A stretch of 48,884 nt of DNA from assembly GCA_009379995.1 (NCBI GenBank), contig WHSR01000032.1, positions 1 to 48,884 of the forward strand, written 5' to 3'. The notes below the pieces were generated by a model that searched no databases, was not told the DNA's origin, and saw only the letters and a list, made by a program, of their open reading frames with translations. Below, one piece after another: positions 19,634 through 29,014 of this stretch; within the stretch, counting starts at the first letter, position 1; the number at the start of each line of letters is the position of its first letter. The position numbers were made by a program, and so were the translations under genes. The stretch is from Streptosporangiales bacterium (GTDB taxonomy: Bacteria; Actinomycetota; Actinomycetes; Streptosporangiales; WHSR01).

Positions 19634-19793
19634 GGGAACTTTCCGGCACGTTCGTGCGTCCCTCCTGCGACGTGGCCGCCGTGCGCTCTTGCACTAAACT
19701 CCGTGGCTCGATTACCACTCCCGTTAGGGTGGCTGTTCGTACACCATCCGGCGCCGTGCGCCGGGCACAACCACACCGGAAGGACAGGGCCCC

Positions 19794-20102
19794 GTGCAGG
19801 GCAACAACGCGCTTGTACAGCTGCTACCGCTGCTCATCATCGTCGTGCTGTTTTGGCTGTTGCTGATACGGCCGCAGCGCAACCGGCAGCGGCAGATGAT
19901 GTCGATCCAGCGGGCGCTGACGTCGGGACAGCGGGTGATGACCAGCGCCGGGTTGTACGCGACGGTCAGCGCGGTCGAGGACGACGCGGTGGTACTAGAG
20001 ATCGCGCCGGGCGTGAACTGTCGCTACTCCAAGGCGTCGGTGGTCCAGGTGGTCGACTCGCCGGGCACCAGCCAGGACCACGAGGAGAGCACCTCGACAT
20101 AG
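19794..20102 (+). CDS. yajC: Preprotein translocase accessory subunit YajC
   Basis: A 102-residue protein with a single N-terminal membrane helix (LLPLLIIVVLFWLLLIRPQR) and a short cytoplasmic domain with the family segment GQRVMTSAGLYATVSAVEDD. It forms part of the SecDF-YajC complex that helps SecYEG export proteins. The GTG at 19794 follows GGAAGGA. secD starts 70 bp downstream. Confidence 0.93.
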   Translation: MQGNNALVQLLPLLIIVVLFWLLLIRPQRNRQRQMMSIQRALTSGQRVMTSAGLYATVSAVEDDAVVLEIAPGVNCRYSKASVVQVVDSPGTSQDHEESTST

Positions 20103-20172
20103 CCTCGGAAGGTACCGCGCGGCAGACGACGTACCAGACGCAGACGTAACTAGAGGGAAGCCCAGGGAAGAC

Positions 20173-21885
20173 GTGCCCCCGCCGACCACTAACGTATCGA
20201 GACCCGGACGGGCCCTCGCGGTCCTCGCCCTGATCGTCGTCGCCCTCGGGGCCGCGGCGTGGTTCGGGAACGCGAGGACCCCGAAGCTCGCCCTTGACCT
20301 GAGCGGCGGGACGACCGTCACCCTGACGGCCGTCACCCAGCAGAACAGGGAGCCGCCGGACTCGAGCATGGAAGAGGCAGTCCAGATCATCCGCGACCGG
20401 GTGAACGGTCTGGGTGTCAGCGAGGCCGAGGTCAGCCGGCAGGGCGGCAACAACATAGTCGTTGCGGTCCCCGGCGAGGGCCAGCAGCGGGTGGTCGAAC
20501 AGGTGGGACAGACCGCCGAGCTGAACTTCCGGCAGGTGCTGCTGTACGAGCCCGCCGGCATGACGCCCCAGCCCACCAGTTCACCGAGTCCTTCCCCGAG
20601 TGAGGGATCTTCGGACAAGCAGAGCAAGGACGATAAACAGAGCAAGAACCGGGCGCTCTCTCCGGCACTCATGGCGCAGCCGTCGCCCGACCCGGGCAAC
20701 GCGCCGCCCGGAGGGGTTCCGGTGCCCGGCGCCTCGCAGCCGGCCGTACCCGGCGTTCCTCCCGGGATGATGCAGCAGGACACCTCCGGCATCGACAAGG
20801 AGGTGCTCGCGGAGTTCCAGAAGCTCGACTGCAGCCGCCCGGACCGCAGTCGCGGGTTGAAGGAGCCGAACGAGCAGATAGCGGCCTGCAACCGGGACGG
20901 CACCGCCAAGTACGTCCTGGACAAGGCGGTGGTGCTCGGCAAGATGGTGGACTCGGCCCAGGCCGGTCTTCCGCAGACGGGCCAGGCCGGCGGCTGGTTG
21001 GTCCAGCTCAACTTCGACAGCACCGGAACGCAGCGGTTCGGCGACATCACCCAGCGGGTGGTCAGCATGCCCGAGCCCCGCAACCAGATCGCGATCGAGC
21101 TCGACAGCGTCGTTCAGTCGGCCCCGCGTATCAACGAGCCGATCCCCGGTGGTCAGGCCGAGATCACCGGTGACTTCACCCAGCAGCAGGCGAGCGACCT
21201 CGCCAACGTCCTGAAGTACGGCGCGCTGCCGCTGAAGTTCAACAAGAGCGACATCACCTCGGTCTCCCCGACGCTCGGCGCTGACTATCTCCGTGGCGGC
21301 CTGCTGGCCGGCGCCATCGGCATGGCGCTGGTGGTGATCTACGCCCTGCTGTACTACCGGGCGCTCGGGTTCGTAGCGATCTTCAGCCTCGGGGTCGCCG
21401 GGGCGCTCACCTACGCGGCGGTCTCCGTCCTCGGCAACTACATGGGATACCGGCTATCCCTCGCCGGGATCGCGGGTCTCATCGTCGCCATCGGTATCAC
21501 CGTGGACTCGTTCATCGTGTACTTCGAACGGCTGCGCGACGAGGTACGGGAGGGACGCAGCCTGCGCGCCGGGGTCGAACGCGGGTGGCGGCGCGCCCGG
21601 CGCACGATCCTGGTGGCCGACGCCGTGACGTTTCTCGCCGCGTTGGTGCTGTGGCTCCTCGCCATCGGTGGGGTGAAGGGGTTCGCGTTCACCCTCGGCC
21701 TCACCACGCTCATCGATGTTCTGGTGGTGTTCCTGTTCACCAAGCCGATGGTCGTCTACCTGTCGCGCACGAAGTTCTTCGGCAGCGGCCACGCCCTGTC
21801 CGGGCTCGATCCCCGGCGGATGGGCCTGCGCGCCCCGTCGGAGGTCTTCACCGGCCGGCGCCGTACGACTCCGAGGGAGGCCTGA
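20173..21885 (+). CDS. secD: Protein export membrane protein SecD
   Basis: A 570-residue protein of the RND superfamily that uses the proton gradient to pull exported proteins across the membrane. An N-terminal helix is followed by the LALDLSGGTTVTLTA motif (D1 signature), the large periplasmic P1 domain, and five C-terminal helices including GLIVAIGITVDSFIVYFERLR, where the conserved Asp lies. P1 carries a lineage-specific low-complexity insert of about 100 residues, with Ser-Pro runs and a KQSKDDKQSKN stretch, typical of actinobacterial SecD. GTG start. The stop shares a base with the secF start (TGATG). Confidence 0.96.
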   Translation: MPPPTTNVSRPGRALAVLALIVVALGAAAWFGNARTPKLALDLSGGTTVTLTAVTQQNREPPDSSMEEAVQIIRDRVNGLGVSEAEVSRQGGNNIVVAVPGEGQQRVVEQVGQTAELNFRQVLLYEPAGMTPQPTSSPSPSPSEGSSDKQSKDDKQSKNRALSPALMAQPSPDPGNAPPGGVPVPGASQPAVPGVPPGMMQQDTSGIDKEVLAEFQKLDCSRPDRSRGLKEPNEQIAACNRDGTAKYVLDKAVVLGKMVDSAQAGLPQTGQAGGWLVQLNFDSTGTQRFGDITQRVVSMPEPRNQIAIELDSVVQSAPRINEPIPGGQAEITGDFTQQQASDLANVLKYGALPLKFNKSDITSVSPTLGADYLRGGLLAGAIGMALVVIYALLYYRALGFVAIFSLGVAGALTYAAVSVLGNYMGYRLSLAGIAGLIVAIGITVDSFIVYFERLRDEVREGRSLRAGVERGWRRARRTILVADAVTFLAALVLWLLAIGGVKGFAFTLGLTTLIDVLVVFLFTKPMVVYLSRTKFFGSGHALSGLDPRRMGLRAPSEVFTGRRRTTPREA

Positions 21886-23090
21886 TGTCGCGGCTGGGTA
21901 ACTTTGGCGGCCGCCTGTACCGGGGCGACGTCTCCTTCGAGTTCGTCGGGCGCCAGCGCCTCTGGTACGTGGTGTCGGCGGCGGTCCTGCTGATCGCCAT
22001 CCTCGCCCTGCTCGTCCGGGGCCTGCACTTGGGTATCGAGTTCACCGGCGGCTCGGCCTTCCAGTTCCCCGCCCGCGGCGCCTCGGTCACCGAGGTCCGT
22101 TCGGTTGTCCAGACGGCGGCCGGAGCCGACCAGGTGGTGGTGCAGGAGCTCGGCAACAACCAGTGGCGGGCCCAGACCGAGGCGCTCACCCCGGAGCAGG
22201 TCACCCAGGTTCAGGAGCGCCTCGCGAGCGAGTTCGGCATCAACCCCAACGACGTTAGCCCGCAGAGCATCGGCCCGAGCTGGGGCGAGCAGATCTCGCA
22301 GAAGGCCTTGATAGCTCTGGCCGTTTTCCTGGGCTTGGTCGTGCTGTTCCTGTCGATGACGTTCGAATGGAAGATGGCGGTCGCTGCCATCGCGGCGCTC
22401 GTCCACGACGTCGCCATCACCATCGGGGTGTACGCGCTCGTCGGGTTCGAGGTGTCGCCCGCCTCGGTCATCGGCCTGCTCACGATCCTCGGCTATTCGC
22501 TGTACGACACGGTGGTCATCTTCGACAAGGTGCGGGAGAACACCCTGGGTCTGCTCGGCGGGGCCCGGATGACCTACAGCCAGGCGGCCAACCTCGCGCT
22601 CAACCAGACCCTGGTGCGTTCGATCAACACCTCGCTGACCTCGCTGTTGCCGGTCTCCGCCATCCTGTTCGTCGGCGCCGGCCTGCTCGGCGTCGGCACG
22701 CTGAAGGATCTCGCGCTCGTGCTGTTCATCGGCATGATGGCGGGTACCTACTCCTCGATCTTCATAGCCACCCCGCTGCTTGCCGGCCTGAAAGAGCGGG
22801 AGCCGCAGTTCCAGGCGCTGGCCAGGAGGGTGGCCGCGCGGCAGAGCGGGGGGACCGGCAAGGCCGCCGCGAAGTCGGCCAAGCGTCGGTCGGCGTCGGC
22901 GGAGGTACCGGCCGAGGGCTACGGCAAGGAGGGAGCGCGCAAGGAGGAGGCCGACGTCGGCGAGGAGGATGCGGCGGAGGCGGTGGGTGCGCTGTCCCAG
23001 CAGGGCCGGGGCGGCGAGTACGGACCCCGCCAGCAGCCCCGCCGGACAACGAAGTCGAAGCGTCGCCCCAGCGGCAAGAAGCGGAGATGA
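21885..23090 (+). CDS. secF: Protein export membrane protein SecF
   Basis: A 401-residue partner of SecD with six membrane helices. GLHLGIEFTGGSAFQF near the N-terminus and SVIGLLTILGYSLYDTVVIF are the family signatures. After the last helix comes a ~100-residue basic/acidic, probably disordered tail (KSAKRRSASAEV.., ending KSKRRPSGKKRR), longer than in E. coli and usual in actinobacteria. It may touch the ribosome or nucleic acid, but that is a guess. apt begins 10 bp after its stop. Confidence 0.96.
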   Translation: MSRLGNFGGRLYRGDVSFEFVGRQRLWYVVSAAVLLIAILALLVRGLHLGIEFTGGSAFQFPARGASVTEVRSVVQTAAGADQVVVQELGNNQWRAQTEALTPEQVTQVQERLASEFGINPNDVSPQSIGPSWGEQISQKALIALAVFLGLVVLFLSMTFEWKMAVAAIAALVHDVAITIGVYALVGFEVSPASVIGLLTILGYSLYDTVVIFDKVRENTLGLLGGARMTYSQAANLALNQTLVRSINTSLTSLLPVSAILFVGAGLLGVGTLKDLALVLFIGMMAGTYSSIFIATPLLAGLKEREPQFQALARRVAARQSGGTGKAAAKSAKRRSASAEVPAEGYGKEGARKEEADVGEEDAAEAVGALSQQGRGGEYGPRQQPRRTTKSKRRPSGKKRR

Positions 23091-23100
23091 GGTCGCAGCG

Positions 23101-23652
23101 ATGGCGGAGGGACGGCGCCGGGGTCCCATCGACTTGGAGAAGCTCATCGTCGAGCGGGTGCGCGACGTGCCCGACTACCCCCAGCCCGGCATCCTCTTCA
23201 AGGACATCACCCCGCTGCTCGCCGACCACGTGGCTTTCGCCGGCGCCGTCGACGCGATAGTCGCGTACCACGGGCGCGGCACCGTCGACAAGGTGGTTGG
23301 CATCGAGGCGCGCGGCTTCATCATCGCCGCGCCCGTGGCGTACCACTTCGGCGCCGGGTTCGTGCCGGTCCGCAAGAAGGGCAAGCTGCCCGCGGACACC
23401 TACGAGGAGTCGTACGACCTCGAGTACGGGACCGAGACGCTGGAGGTGCACCGGGACGCCTTCGGGCCCGGCGACCGGGTGCTCGTCGTCGACGACGTCC
23501 TGGCGACCGGCGGGACGGCCCGCGCGACCTGCGATCTCATCCGGCGGGCCGGCGCCGAGGTAGTCGGCGTTTCGGTGCTCATCGAGCTTTCCTTTCTCCA
23601 CGCCCGGTCCAGGCTCACCGATCTCGACCTGCATGTCCTGATTACCGTTTGA
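23101..23652 (+). CDS. apt: Adenine phosphoribosyltransferase
   Basis: A 183-residue purine salvage enzyme making AMP from adenine and PRPP. The PRPP-binding motif is VLVVDDVLATGGTA, and the flexible catalytic loop includes RKKGKLPADTYEESYDLEYG. The ATG at 23101 follows GAGATGAGGTCGCAGCG. In actinobacteria apt regularly lies between secF and rel, as here, though no functional link is obvious. Confidence 0.95.
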   Translation: MAEGRRRGPIDLEKLIVERVRDVPDYPQPGILFKDITPLLADHVAFAGAVDAIVAYHGRGTVDKVVGIEARGFIIAAPVAYHFGAGFVPVRKKGKLPADTYEESYDLEYGTETLEVHRDAFGPGDRVLVVDDVLATGGTARATCDLIRRAGAEVVGVSVLIELSFLHARSRLTDLDLHVLITV

Positions 23653-23715
23653 TGCCGGTCTCCCGCCCCAGACCTGGGTAAACTGGGATCTCGGACGCAG
23701 GCGTAAGGAGTCTGA

Positions 23716-26085
23716 GTGCCCGGTGAGGTGATCTCGACTAGTGGGGTAGAGGCCCAGAGCCGATTCCCTCCTGCGCCGGTGCACGAGCCCGGATCGGCGA
23801 ACGGTGATCCCGAAGAAGTCTCCGCGCCGGCGGCGGATCATCCAGAGAGTTCCTCTCCATCCTCCACAGTCCGCGTGCGCCGCCGGCTCGCCCGTCTCGG
23901 CGCACAGCGCGGCACCACGGTGACACCCGTGCTCGAACCCCTCATCAAGACCGTACGAAGCACCTACCCCAAGGTCGACGCCCGGCTCCTCGAGCGGGCG
24001 TACGAAACAGCGGCGCATCACCACGGCAACCAGAAGCGTCGCAGCGGTGACCTGTACATCACCCATCCCCTCGCCGTCGCGAGCATCCTCGCCGAGCTCG
24101 GCATGGAGCCCTCCGTGGTGGTCGCCGCGCTCCTCCACGACACCGTGGAGGACACCGACTACACGCTCCGGGGGCTGCGCGAGGACTTTGGCGAGACGAT
24201 CGCCGGACTGGTGGACGGGGTCACCAAGCTCGACAAGGTGAAGCTCGGCGAGGCGGCCGAGGCCGAGACACTGCGCAAGATGGTCATCGCGATGGCCCGC
24301 GACCCGCGCGTTCTCGTCATCAAGCTCGCCGACCGGCTGCACAACATGCGGACCCTGCGTTTCCTGCCACGGGCCAAACAGGAGCGCACCGCCAAGCAGA
24401 CCCTGGAGATCTACGCCCCGCTCGCGCACCGGCTGGGCATGAACAAACTCAAGTGGGAGCTCGAGGACCTCTCCTTCGCGACGCTGTTCCCGAGGCGCTA
24501 CGACGAGATCGCCCGGCTGGTGGCCGAGTGCGCGCCCCGGCGCGACGTCTACCTGCAGGAGGTCGTCGAGAAGGTGTCGGCAGACCTGCGGGCCGCGAAG
24601 ATCAAGGCGACGGTCACCGGCCGACCCAAGCACTACTACTCCGTCTACCAGAAGATGATCGCGCGGGACTGCAGCTTCGACGACATCTACGACCTGGTGG
24701 GCATCCGGGTGCTCGTCGACACGGTCCGGGACTGCTACGCGGCGCTGGGCACCATCCACGCGCGGTGGAACCCTGTGCCGGGGCGGTTCAAGGACTACAT
24801 CGCGATGCCGAAGTTCAACATGTACCAGTCCTTGCACACGACGGTGATCGGGCCCGAGGGCAAGCCGGTCGAGCTGCAGATCCGCACCTGGGCGATGCAC
24901 CGGCGGTCCGAGTACGGCATCGCGGCGCACTGGAAGTACAAGGAGGAGGCGCTCGCCGGCAAGAACAAGGGCTCGGCCAACGACATGGCGTGGCTTCGCC
25001 AACTCCTCGACTGGCAGCGGGAAACCACCGACCCGGGGGAGTTCCTGGAGGCGCTGCGCTTCGACCTCGGGGTATCCGAGGTGTTCGTCTTCACCCCCAA
25101 GGGAGGCGTCGTCTCCCTTCCCCAGGGTGCCACCCCCATCGACTTCGCGTACGCAATCCACACCGAGGTCGGGCACCGCTGCATCGGCGCCCGCATCAAC
25201 GGGCGGCTCGTCCCGCTGGAGAGCACGCTCGACAACGGCGACGTCGTCGAGGTCTTCACCTCCAAGGCGATGGACGCCGGGCCCAGCCGGGACTGGCTGA
25301 TGTTCGTGAAGAGCGGCCGGGCCCGCAACAAGATCAAGCACTGGTTCTCCAAGGAGCGGCGGGAGACCGCCATCGAGGAGGGCAAGGAAGCGATCGCCCG
25401 GACCATGCGCAAGCAGGGTCTGCCGCTACAGCGGCTGCTCACCGGGGAGGCGCTGCTGGCACTCGCTCGCGACCTGCGTTACCCCGACATCTCCGCGCTG
25501 TACGCGGCGGTCGGGGAGCGACACATCTCGGCTCAGACGGTCGTACAGAAGCTCATCCGGTCGCTCGGCGGGGTGGAGAGCGCGGAGGAGGACATCGCCG
25601 AGACCGCGGTCCCGACCACGCGTCGCAGGGTGCGGCCGGCTCCCGATCCCGGCGTGGTGGTCAAGGGCGCCAGCGACCTCTGGGTGAAGCTGTCCCGGTG
25701 CTGTACGCCCGTGCCCGGTGACGAGATCGAGGGTTTCGTGACCCGCGGCAGCGGAGTCTCGGTGCACCGCACCGACTGCGCCAACGTGGCCAACCTGCGC
25801 GCTCAGCCGGAGCGCATGGTCGAGGTGGAATGGTCACCGCGCGACGATTCCATGTTCTTGGTGGCGATCCAGGTCGAGGCGCTCGACCGTACCCGGCTGC
25901 TCTCCGACATCACCCGGGTTCTGTCCGACCAACACGTCAACATTCTGTCCGCCTCGGTCGCCACCACCCGGGACCGGGTGGCGGTGAGCCGGTTCACCTT
26001 CGAGATGGGCGACCCCAAGCACCTCGGCCACATGCTGAAGGCCGTCCGCTCGGTCGACGGCGTCTACGACGTCTACCGGACGTAG
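23716..26085 (+). CDS. rel: Bifunctional (p)ppGpp synthetase/hydrolase Rel
   Basis: A 789-residue long RSH enzyme. The HD hydrolase domain is intact ([27 protein letters not shown]), the synthetase domain contains [12 protein letters not shown] and [12 protein letters not shown], and TGS ([20 protein letters not shown]), a zinc-finger-like region with [10 protein letters not shown], and a C-terminal ACT domain follow. It makes (p)ppGpp on starved ribosomes and degrades it otherwise. The N-terminal ~70 residues are disordered. GTG start after AAGGAG. A TAAACT -10-like box at 23679-23684 may be its own promoter. The gene ends at a 34-bp-arm palindrome. Confidence 0.96.
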   Translation: MPGEVISTSGVEAQSRFPPAPVHEPGSANGDPEEVSAPAADHPESSSPSSTVRVRRRLARLGAQRGTTVTPVLEPLIKTVRSTYPKVDARLLERAYETAAHHHGNQKRRSGDLYITHPLAVASILAELGMEPSVVVAALLHDTVEDTDYTLRGLREDFGETIAGLVDGVTKLDKVKLGEAAEAETLRKMVIAMARDPRVLVIKLADRLHNMRTLRFLPRAKQERTAKQTLEIYAPLAHRLGMNKLKWELEDLSFATLFPRRYDEIARLVAECAPRRDVYLQEVVEKVSADLRAAKIKATVTGRPKHYYSVYQKMIARDCSFDDIYDLVGIRVLVDTVRDCYAALGTIHARWNPVPGRFKDYIAMPKFNMYQSLHTTVIGPEGKPVELQIRTWAMHRRSEYGIAAHWKYKEEALAGKNKGSANDMAWLRQLLDWQRETTDPGEFLEALRFDLGVSEVFVFTPKGGVVSLPQGATPIDFAYAIHTEVGHRCIGARINGRLVPLESTLDNGDVVEVFTSKAMDAGPSRDWLMFVKSGRARNKIKHWFSKERRETAIEEGKEAIARTMRKQGLPLQRLLTGEALLALARDLRYPDISALYAAVGERHISAQTVVQKLIRSLGGVESAEEDIAETAVPTTRRRVRPAPDPGVVVKGASDLWVKLSRCCTPVPGDEIEGFVTRGSGVSVHRTDCANVANLRAQPERMVEVEWSPRDDSMFLVAIQVEALDRTRLLSDITRVLSDQHVNILSASVATTRDRVAVSRFTFEMGDPKHLGHMLKAVRSVDGVYDVYRT

Positions 26086-26092
26086 GTGTCAC

Positions 26093-26166
26093 CCCCTCTT
26101 GGCCGTGATCTTGCAGAAATTTCAAGATAGGCCTTGAAATTTCTGCAAGATCACGGCCAAGAGGGG
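26093..26166. repeat. 34-bp-arm perfect palindrome, terminator-like repeat, copy 1
   Basis: Arms 26093-26126 and 26133-26166 are perfect reverse complements over 34 bp, with a 6-base loop (ATAGGC). The arm contains GGCCGTGATCTTGCAGAAAT. It fills the gap between the convergent rel and DUF349 genes, whose stops are at 26085 and 26172. Half of the same sequence reappears at 32864-32892, so it is a dispersed repeat as well as a likely two-way terminator. Its AT-rich inner part (AAATTTCAAG) differs from the surrounding composition. Confidence 0.85.
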
Positions 26167-26171
26167 CCAGG

Positions 26172-27404
26172 TCATGTCGAGAGGTCGCTGAGGGTTCGCT
26201 CGGCTTCGGCGAGCCACTCCCGCCTCGCGCTGAGGGCCTCCTCGGCCTCTCGGGCCACCTTCTCCCGTCCCTCGTCGCGTGCCTTCTCCGCCCGCTTCTC
26301 CAGCTGCGCGATGGAGGACCGCAACTGCGCCACCGTGTCCTCGGCCCGGGCTAGGGCCTCGGGGTTCGCGCGCTGCCACCGGCTCGCCTCGGCATGCCTT
26401 ACCGCTTCCTCCACCCGACGCAGCCGGCCCTCCAGCCGGTCCCGGACCTCCCGGGGTGCCGGCCCGATGGCGTCCCACCGATCCTCGATCGAACGAAGCG
26501 CGGTACGGGCGGCGCGCGCGTCACGGACCGGCACGAGCCTCTCCGCCTCGGCAAGGAGCGCCTCCTTCTGCTCCTTGTGCTCACGCATCTCCGCGTCCCG
26601 TTCGGCGAAGAGGGCCGAACGGGCCTGGAAGAAGGCGTCCTGGGCGGCCTTGAAGCGGCCCCACAGCTCTTCGTCGACCTCGCGGGAGGCGCGCCCCGCG
26701 GCCTTCCAGGCCCGCATGAGCTCACGGAAGCGGGCCGCGGTAGGCCCCCAGGAGGTGGAGTCGGCGAGGCCTTCGGCCTCGGCCACGATCTCCTCCTTGC
26801 GGACGCCGGCCTCCTGGCGGTGCTCCTCCAGCCGGGCGAAGTACTGCTTACGCCGCTTGTTGAAGGCGCTGCGGGCAGCGCTCAGCCGTTTCCACAGGGC
26901 GGTCTCCGTCGGCCGGTCGATACGGTCGGCCGCCTTCCACATCTCCACGAGTTCCCGCAGCCGCTCGCCGCCCGCCTTCCAGTGCGTTTCCTCCTGGGCG
27001 ATGTGCTCGGCCTCGGCGACGATGCTTTCCTTGGTCTCGCGGGCGATCCGGCGCGACTCCTCCCGCACGGCCCTGATCTCCTGCCGGCGCTTTTCCACCA
27101 GGTCGACGAGCGAGTCGAGGCGGACCATGAGGGCGTCGAGATCCCCGACGGCCTTCGCGTTGCGTACGTCGTCACGAAGCCGCTCGATGCTGGCGTGGGC
27201 GTGCGCGGGTGAGAGGTCGGTGGTCTGGACGCGCTGCTCCAAGAGGTCGACCTGGGTGACGAGCGCCTCGTACCTGCCACGAAAGAAGACGAGCGCCTCC
27301 TCGGGGTCACCGGCGGCCCACGATCCAACGGCCCGCTCGCCCTCAGCCGTCCGCACGTAGACGGTGCCGTCCTCGTCCACCCGTCCCCATGGGTCGCTCA
27401 CCAC
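26172..27404 (-). CDS. DUF349 domain protein
   Basis: A ~410-residue, highly charged, mostly helical protein built from three repeats of the DUF349 type (each with a pattern like ELMRAWKAAGRASREVDEEL, W-K-A-A/I-G). An N-terminal segment SDPWGRVDEDGTVYVRT is strongly conserved in actinobacteria. Function is unknown; it has no membrane segment. The start is ambiguous: ATG at 27416, or GTG at 27404 or 27401, for which GGAGG at 27414-27410 is a better ribosome site and which gives the family N-terminus. It lies 29 bp after the cyclophilin gene (counted to 27404) and is probably cotranscribed with it. It ends at the palindrome shared with rel. Confidence 0.85.
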   Translation of the reverse strand: MVSDPWGRVDEDGTVYVRTAEGERAVGSWAAGDPEEALVFFRGRYEALVTQVDLLEQRVQTTDLSPAHAHASIERLRDDVRNAKAVGDLDALMVRLDSLVDLVEKRRQEIRAVREESRRIARETKESIVAEAEHIAQEETHWKAGGERLRELVEMWKAADRIDRPTETALWKRLSAARSAFNKRRKQYFARLEEHRQEAGVRKEEIVAEAEGLADSTSWGPTAARFRELMRAWKAAGRASREVDEELWGRFKAAQDAFFQARSALFAERDAEMREHKEQKEALLAEAERLVPVRDARAARTALRSIEDRWDAIGPAPREVRDRLEGRLRRVEEAVRHAEASRWQRANPEALARAEDTVAQLRSSIAQLEKRAEKARDEGREKVAREAEEALSARREWLAEAERTLSDLST

Positions 27405-27433
27405 GTCTTCCTCCATGTGGTCAGCCTTCGTCG

Positions 27434-28177
27434 TCAAGTCCTTCCCTTGACGACAATGTCCTTGATGATGACGTCGTTGCGCGGGGCTCCTAGGTCGGTA
27501 GTTCCCTCCTCGGCGACCTTTTCGACGATATCCAGGCCCTTCACCACCGTGCCGAATGGCGTGTACTTCGGCTCGAGCTTCCCCTTCCGGTAAACGACGA
27601 AGAACTGGCTGCCGTTCGTGTTGGGACCGCTGTTCGCCATCGCCACGGTACCCCGCGGATAGGTCGCGCCGGTGAGGTTCTCGTCCGGGAAGCTGTAGCC
27701 GGGCCCGCCCTGACCGGTGCCGGACGGATCGCCGCACTGGAGCACGTAGATGCCCTCCGTCGTCAGCCGGTGGCACTTGGTGTCGTCGTAGAAGTTCTTG
27801 CCGGCCAGGAAACGGAAGGAGTTCACCGTGCAGGCCGCCCCCCGGGCGGGCAGGTCGATGACGATTTGACCGCGGTTGGTGGTGATGGTGGCCCGGTACG
27901 CGCTCGGGGAGTCGAGCTTGGCCGGCGGCCGGCCGACGTACTTGGCCTGCTCGCCGGATTCCCGGGTGTAGGTGCACTCGACTGTGTTCGCCGCCGCCCT
28001 CTGCTGCACGAACCGTACGCCCAGGTAGGACACGCCGCCGAGGGCGAGGACCACTGCGACCCCACTGGCGAGGACGGCGTTGCGCCGCCGGGCTCGCTGG
28101 CGCTTCTCCACGCGGCGTCTCAGCTGACGTTCGTAGCGCTGCCTGGCGAGCCGGCGCCGTCGGTCCTTTCCCGACAC
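27434..28177 (-). CDS. Membrane-anchored cyclophilin-type peptidyl-prolyl isomerase
   Basis: 247 residues. A very basic N-terminal ~33 residues is followed by one membrane helix (NAVLASGVAVVLALGGVSYL, ~34-53) and then an extracytoplasmic cyclophilin domain with GTVAMANSGPNTNGSQFFVV and the surrounding substrate pocket. Positive-inside topology puts the isomerase outside the membrane, where it may help exported proteins fold. It corresponds in position to M. tuberculosis Rv2582 (PpiB). GTG start after GGAGGG. Three cysteines (CTYTR, CTVNSF, CHRL) and a fourth (LQCGDP) lie in the outer domain and could form disulfides. Confidence 0.9.
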   Translation of the reverse strand: MSGKDRRRRLARQRYERQLRRRVEKRQRARRRNAVLASGVAVVLALGGVSYLGVRFVQQRAAANTVECTYTRESGEQAKYVGRPPAKLDSPSAYRATITTNRGQIVIDLPARGAACTVNSFRFLAGKNFYDDTKCHRLTTEGIYVLQCGDPSGTGQGGPGYSFPDENLTGATYPRGTVAMANSGPNTNGSQFFVVYRKGKLEPKYTPFGTVVKGLDIVEKVAEEGTTDLGAPRNDVIIKDIVVKGRT

Positions 28178-28330
28178 GTTTGACCCTCCTCGAACCGTGC
28201 GCCGTGGGGAGCCTTGCGACAGCCTGCCGCATGCTATCCGCCGGTCGTCCTAACTGGTTCGCAGCGTAGGGGAAGGCGCCGGTAGGCTCGACACGGTTCC
28301 GGTCTCCTGGAGAAGCAGAGGATCAATAGG

Positions 28331-29014
28331 GTGCTCGTTGCCGCCTTTCCGGCTGGCTCCTTCGCTACCAACTGTTACGTACTTGCTCCCGCGCCGGGCG
28401 AGGAGTGCGTGATCATCGATCCAGGGCAGGACGCCACGTCCCGGGTCGACGAAGTGCTCCGTGAGCATCGACTCAAGCCCGTCGCGGTGGTGCTCACCCA
28501 CGGGCACATCGACCACATCTGGTCGGTGGCCCCGGTATGCGGGGCACGCGACGTACCCGCCTACATCCACCCCGACGATCGGGAGCTGCTGTCCAACCCG
28601 ACCAAGGGCCTGGACCGGCTCGTCGGGGAGCAGCTCCTCGGCGGGCTCAGCTTCACCGAGCCGGACTCGGTCGAGGAACTCACGGACCGGATGGTGCTGC
28701 GGCTGGCCGGGCTGGAGTTCGTCGTTGACCATGCGCCGGGCCACACCCCGGGATCGGTGACGTTCCGTCTGCCCGCCGCCGACCAGCACCCGGACGTGCT
28801 GTTCGCCGGGGACCTGCTCTTCGCCGGCTCGATCGGACGCACCGACCTGCCGGGCGGTGACTACCCGACGATCCTGCGCAGCCTTGCCCGGGTATGCCTG
28901 CCGCTGCCGGACGAGACGGCCGTGCTGCCCGGTCACGGCCCACAGACCACGGTTGGGCAGGAGCGGGCGACCAACCCGTTCCTGGCCGAAGCGCTAGAGG
29001 AGAGGCTTTCGTGA
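28331..29014 (+). CDS. Metallo-beta-lactamase-fold hydrolase (glyoxalase II-like)
   Basis: A 227-residue cytosolic protein. The metal-binding motif is THGHIDHIW (HxHxDH), followed by [11 protein letters not shown] and [19 protein letters not shown], and a final histidine in VLPGHGPQT. This is the glyoxalase II subgroup (hydroxyacylglutathione hydrolase-like); actinobacteria lack glutathione, so the true thioester is unknown. It matches M. tuberculosis Rv2581c by place and sequence. GTG start at 28331. Its stop overlaps the aspS start (GTGA), so the two are translated together. In M. tuberculosis hisS comes next; here it is aspS. Confidence 0.88.
   Translation: MLVAAFPAGSFATNCYVLAPAPGEECVIIDPGQDATSRVDEVLREHRLKPVAVVLTHGHIDHIWSVAPVCGARDVPAYIHPDDRELLSNPTKGLDRLVGEQLLGGLSFTEPDSVEELTDRMVLRLAGLEFVVDHAPGHTPGSVTFRLPAADQHPDVLFAGDLLFAGSIGRTDLPGGDYPTILRSLARVCLPLPDETAVLPGHGPQTTVGQERATNPFLAEALEERLS

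Noticed and set aside
19634..19793. Possible promoter boxes (TTGCAC, TAAACT, TAGGGT) between ruvB and yajC.
   Set aside because: No pair has the right spacing. A promoter is likely here, but I cannot say which bases form it.
26172..28232. A single 686-residue minus-strand protein covering both the DUF349 and cyclophilin regions.
   Set aside because: The upstream part is the cyclophilin gene in the wrong frame. Two separate genes with their own starts and domains explain the region.
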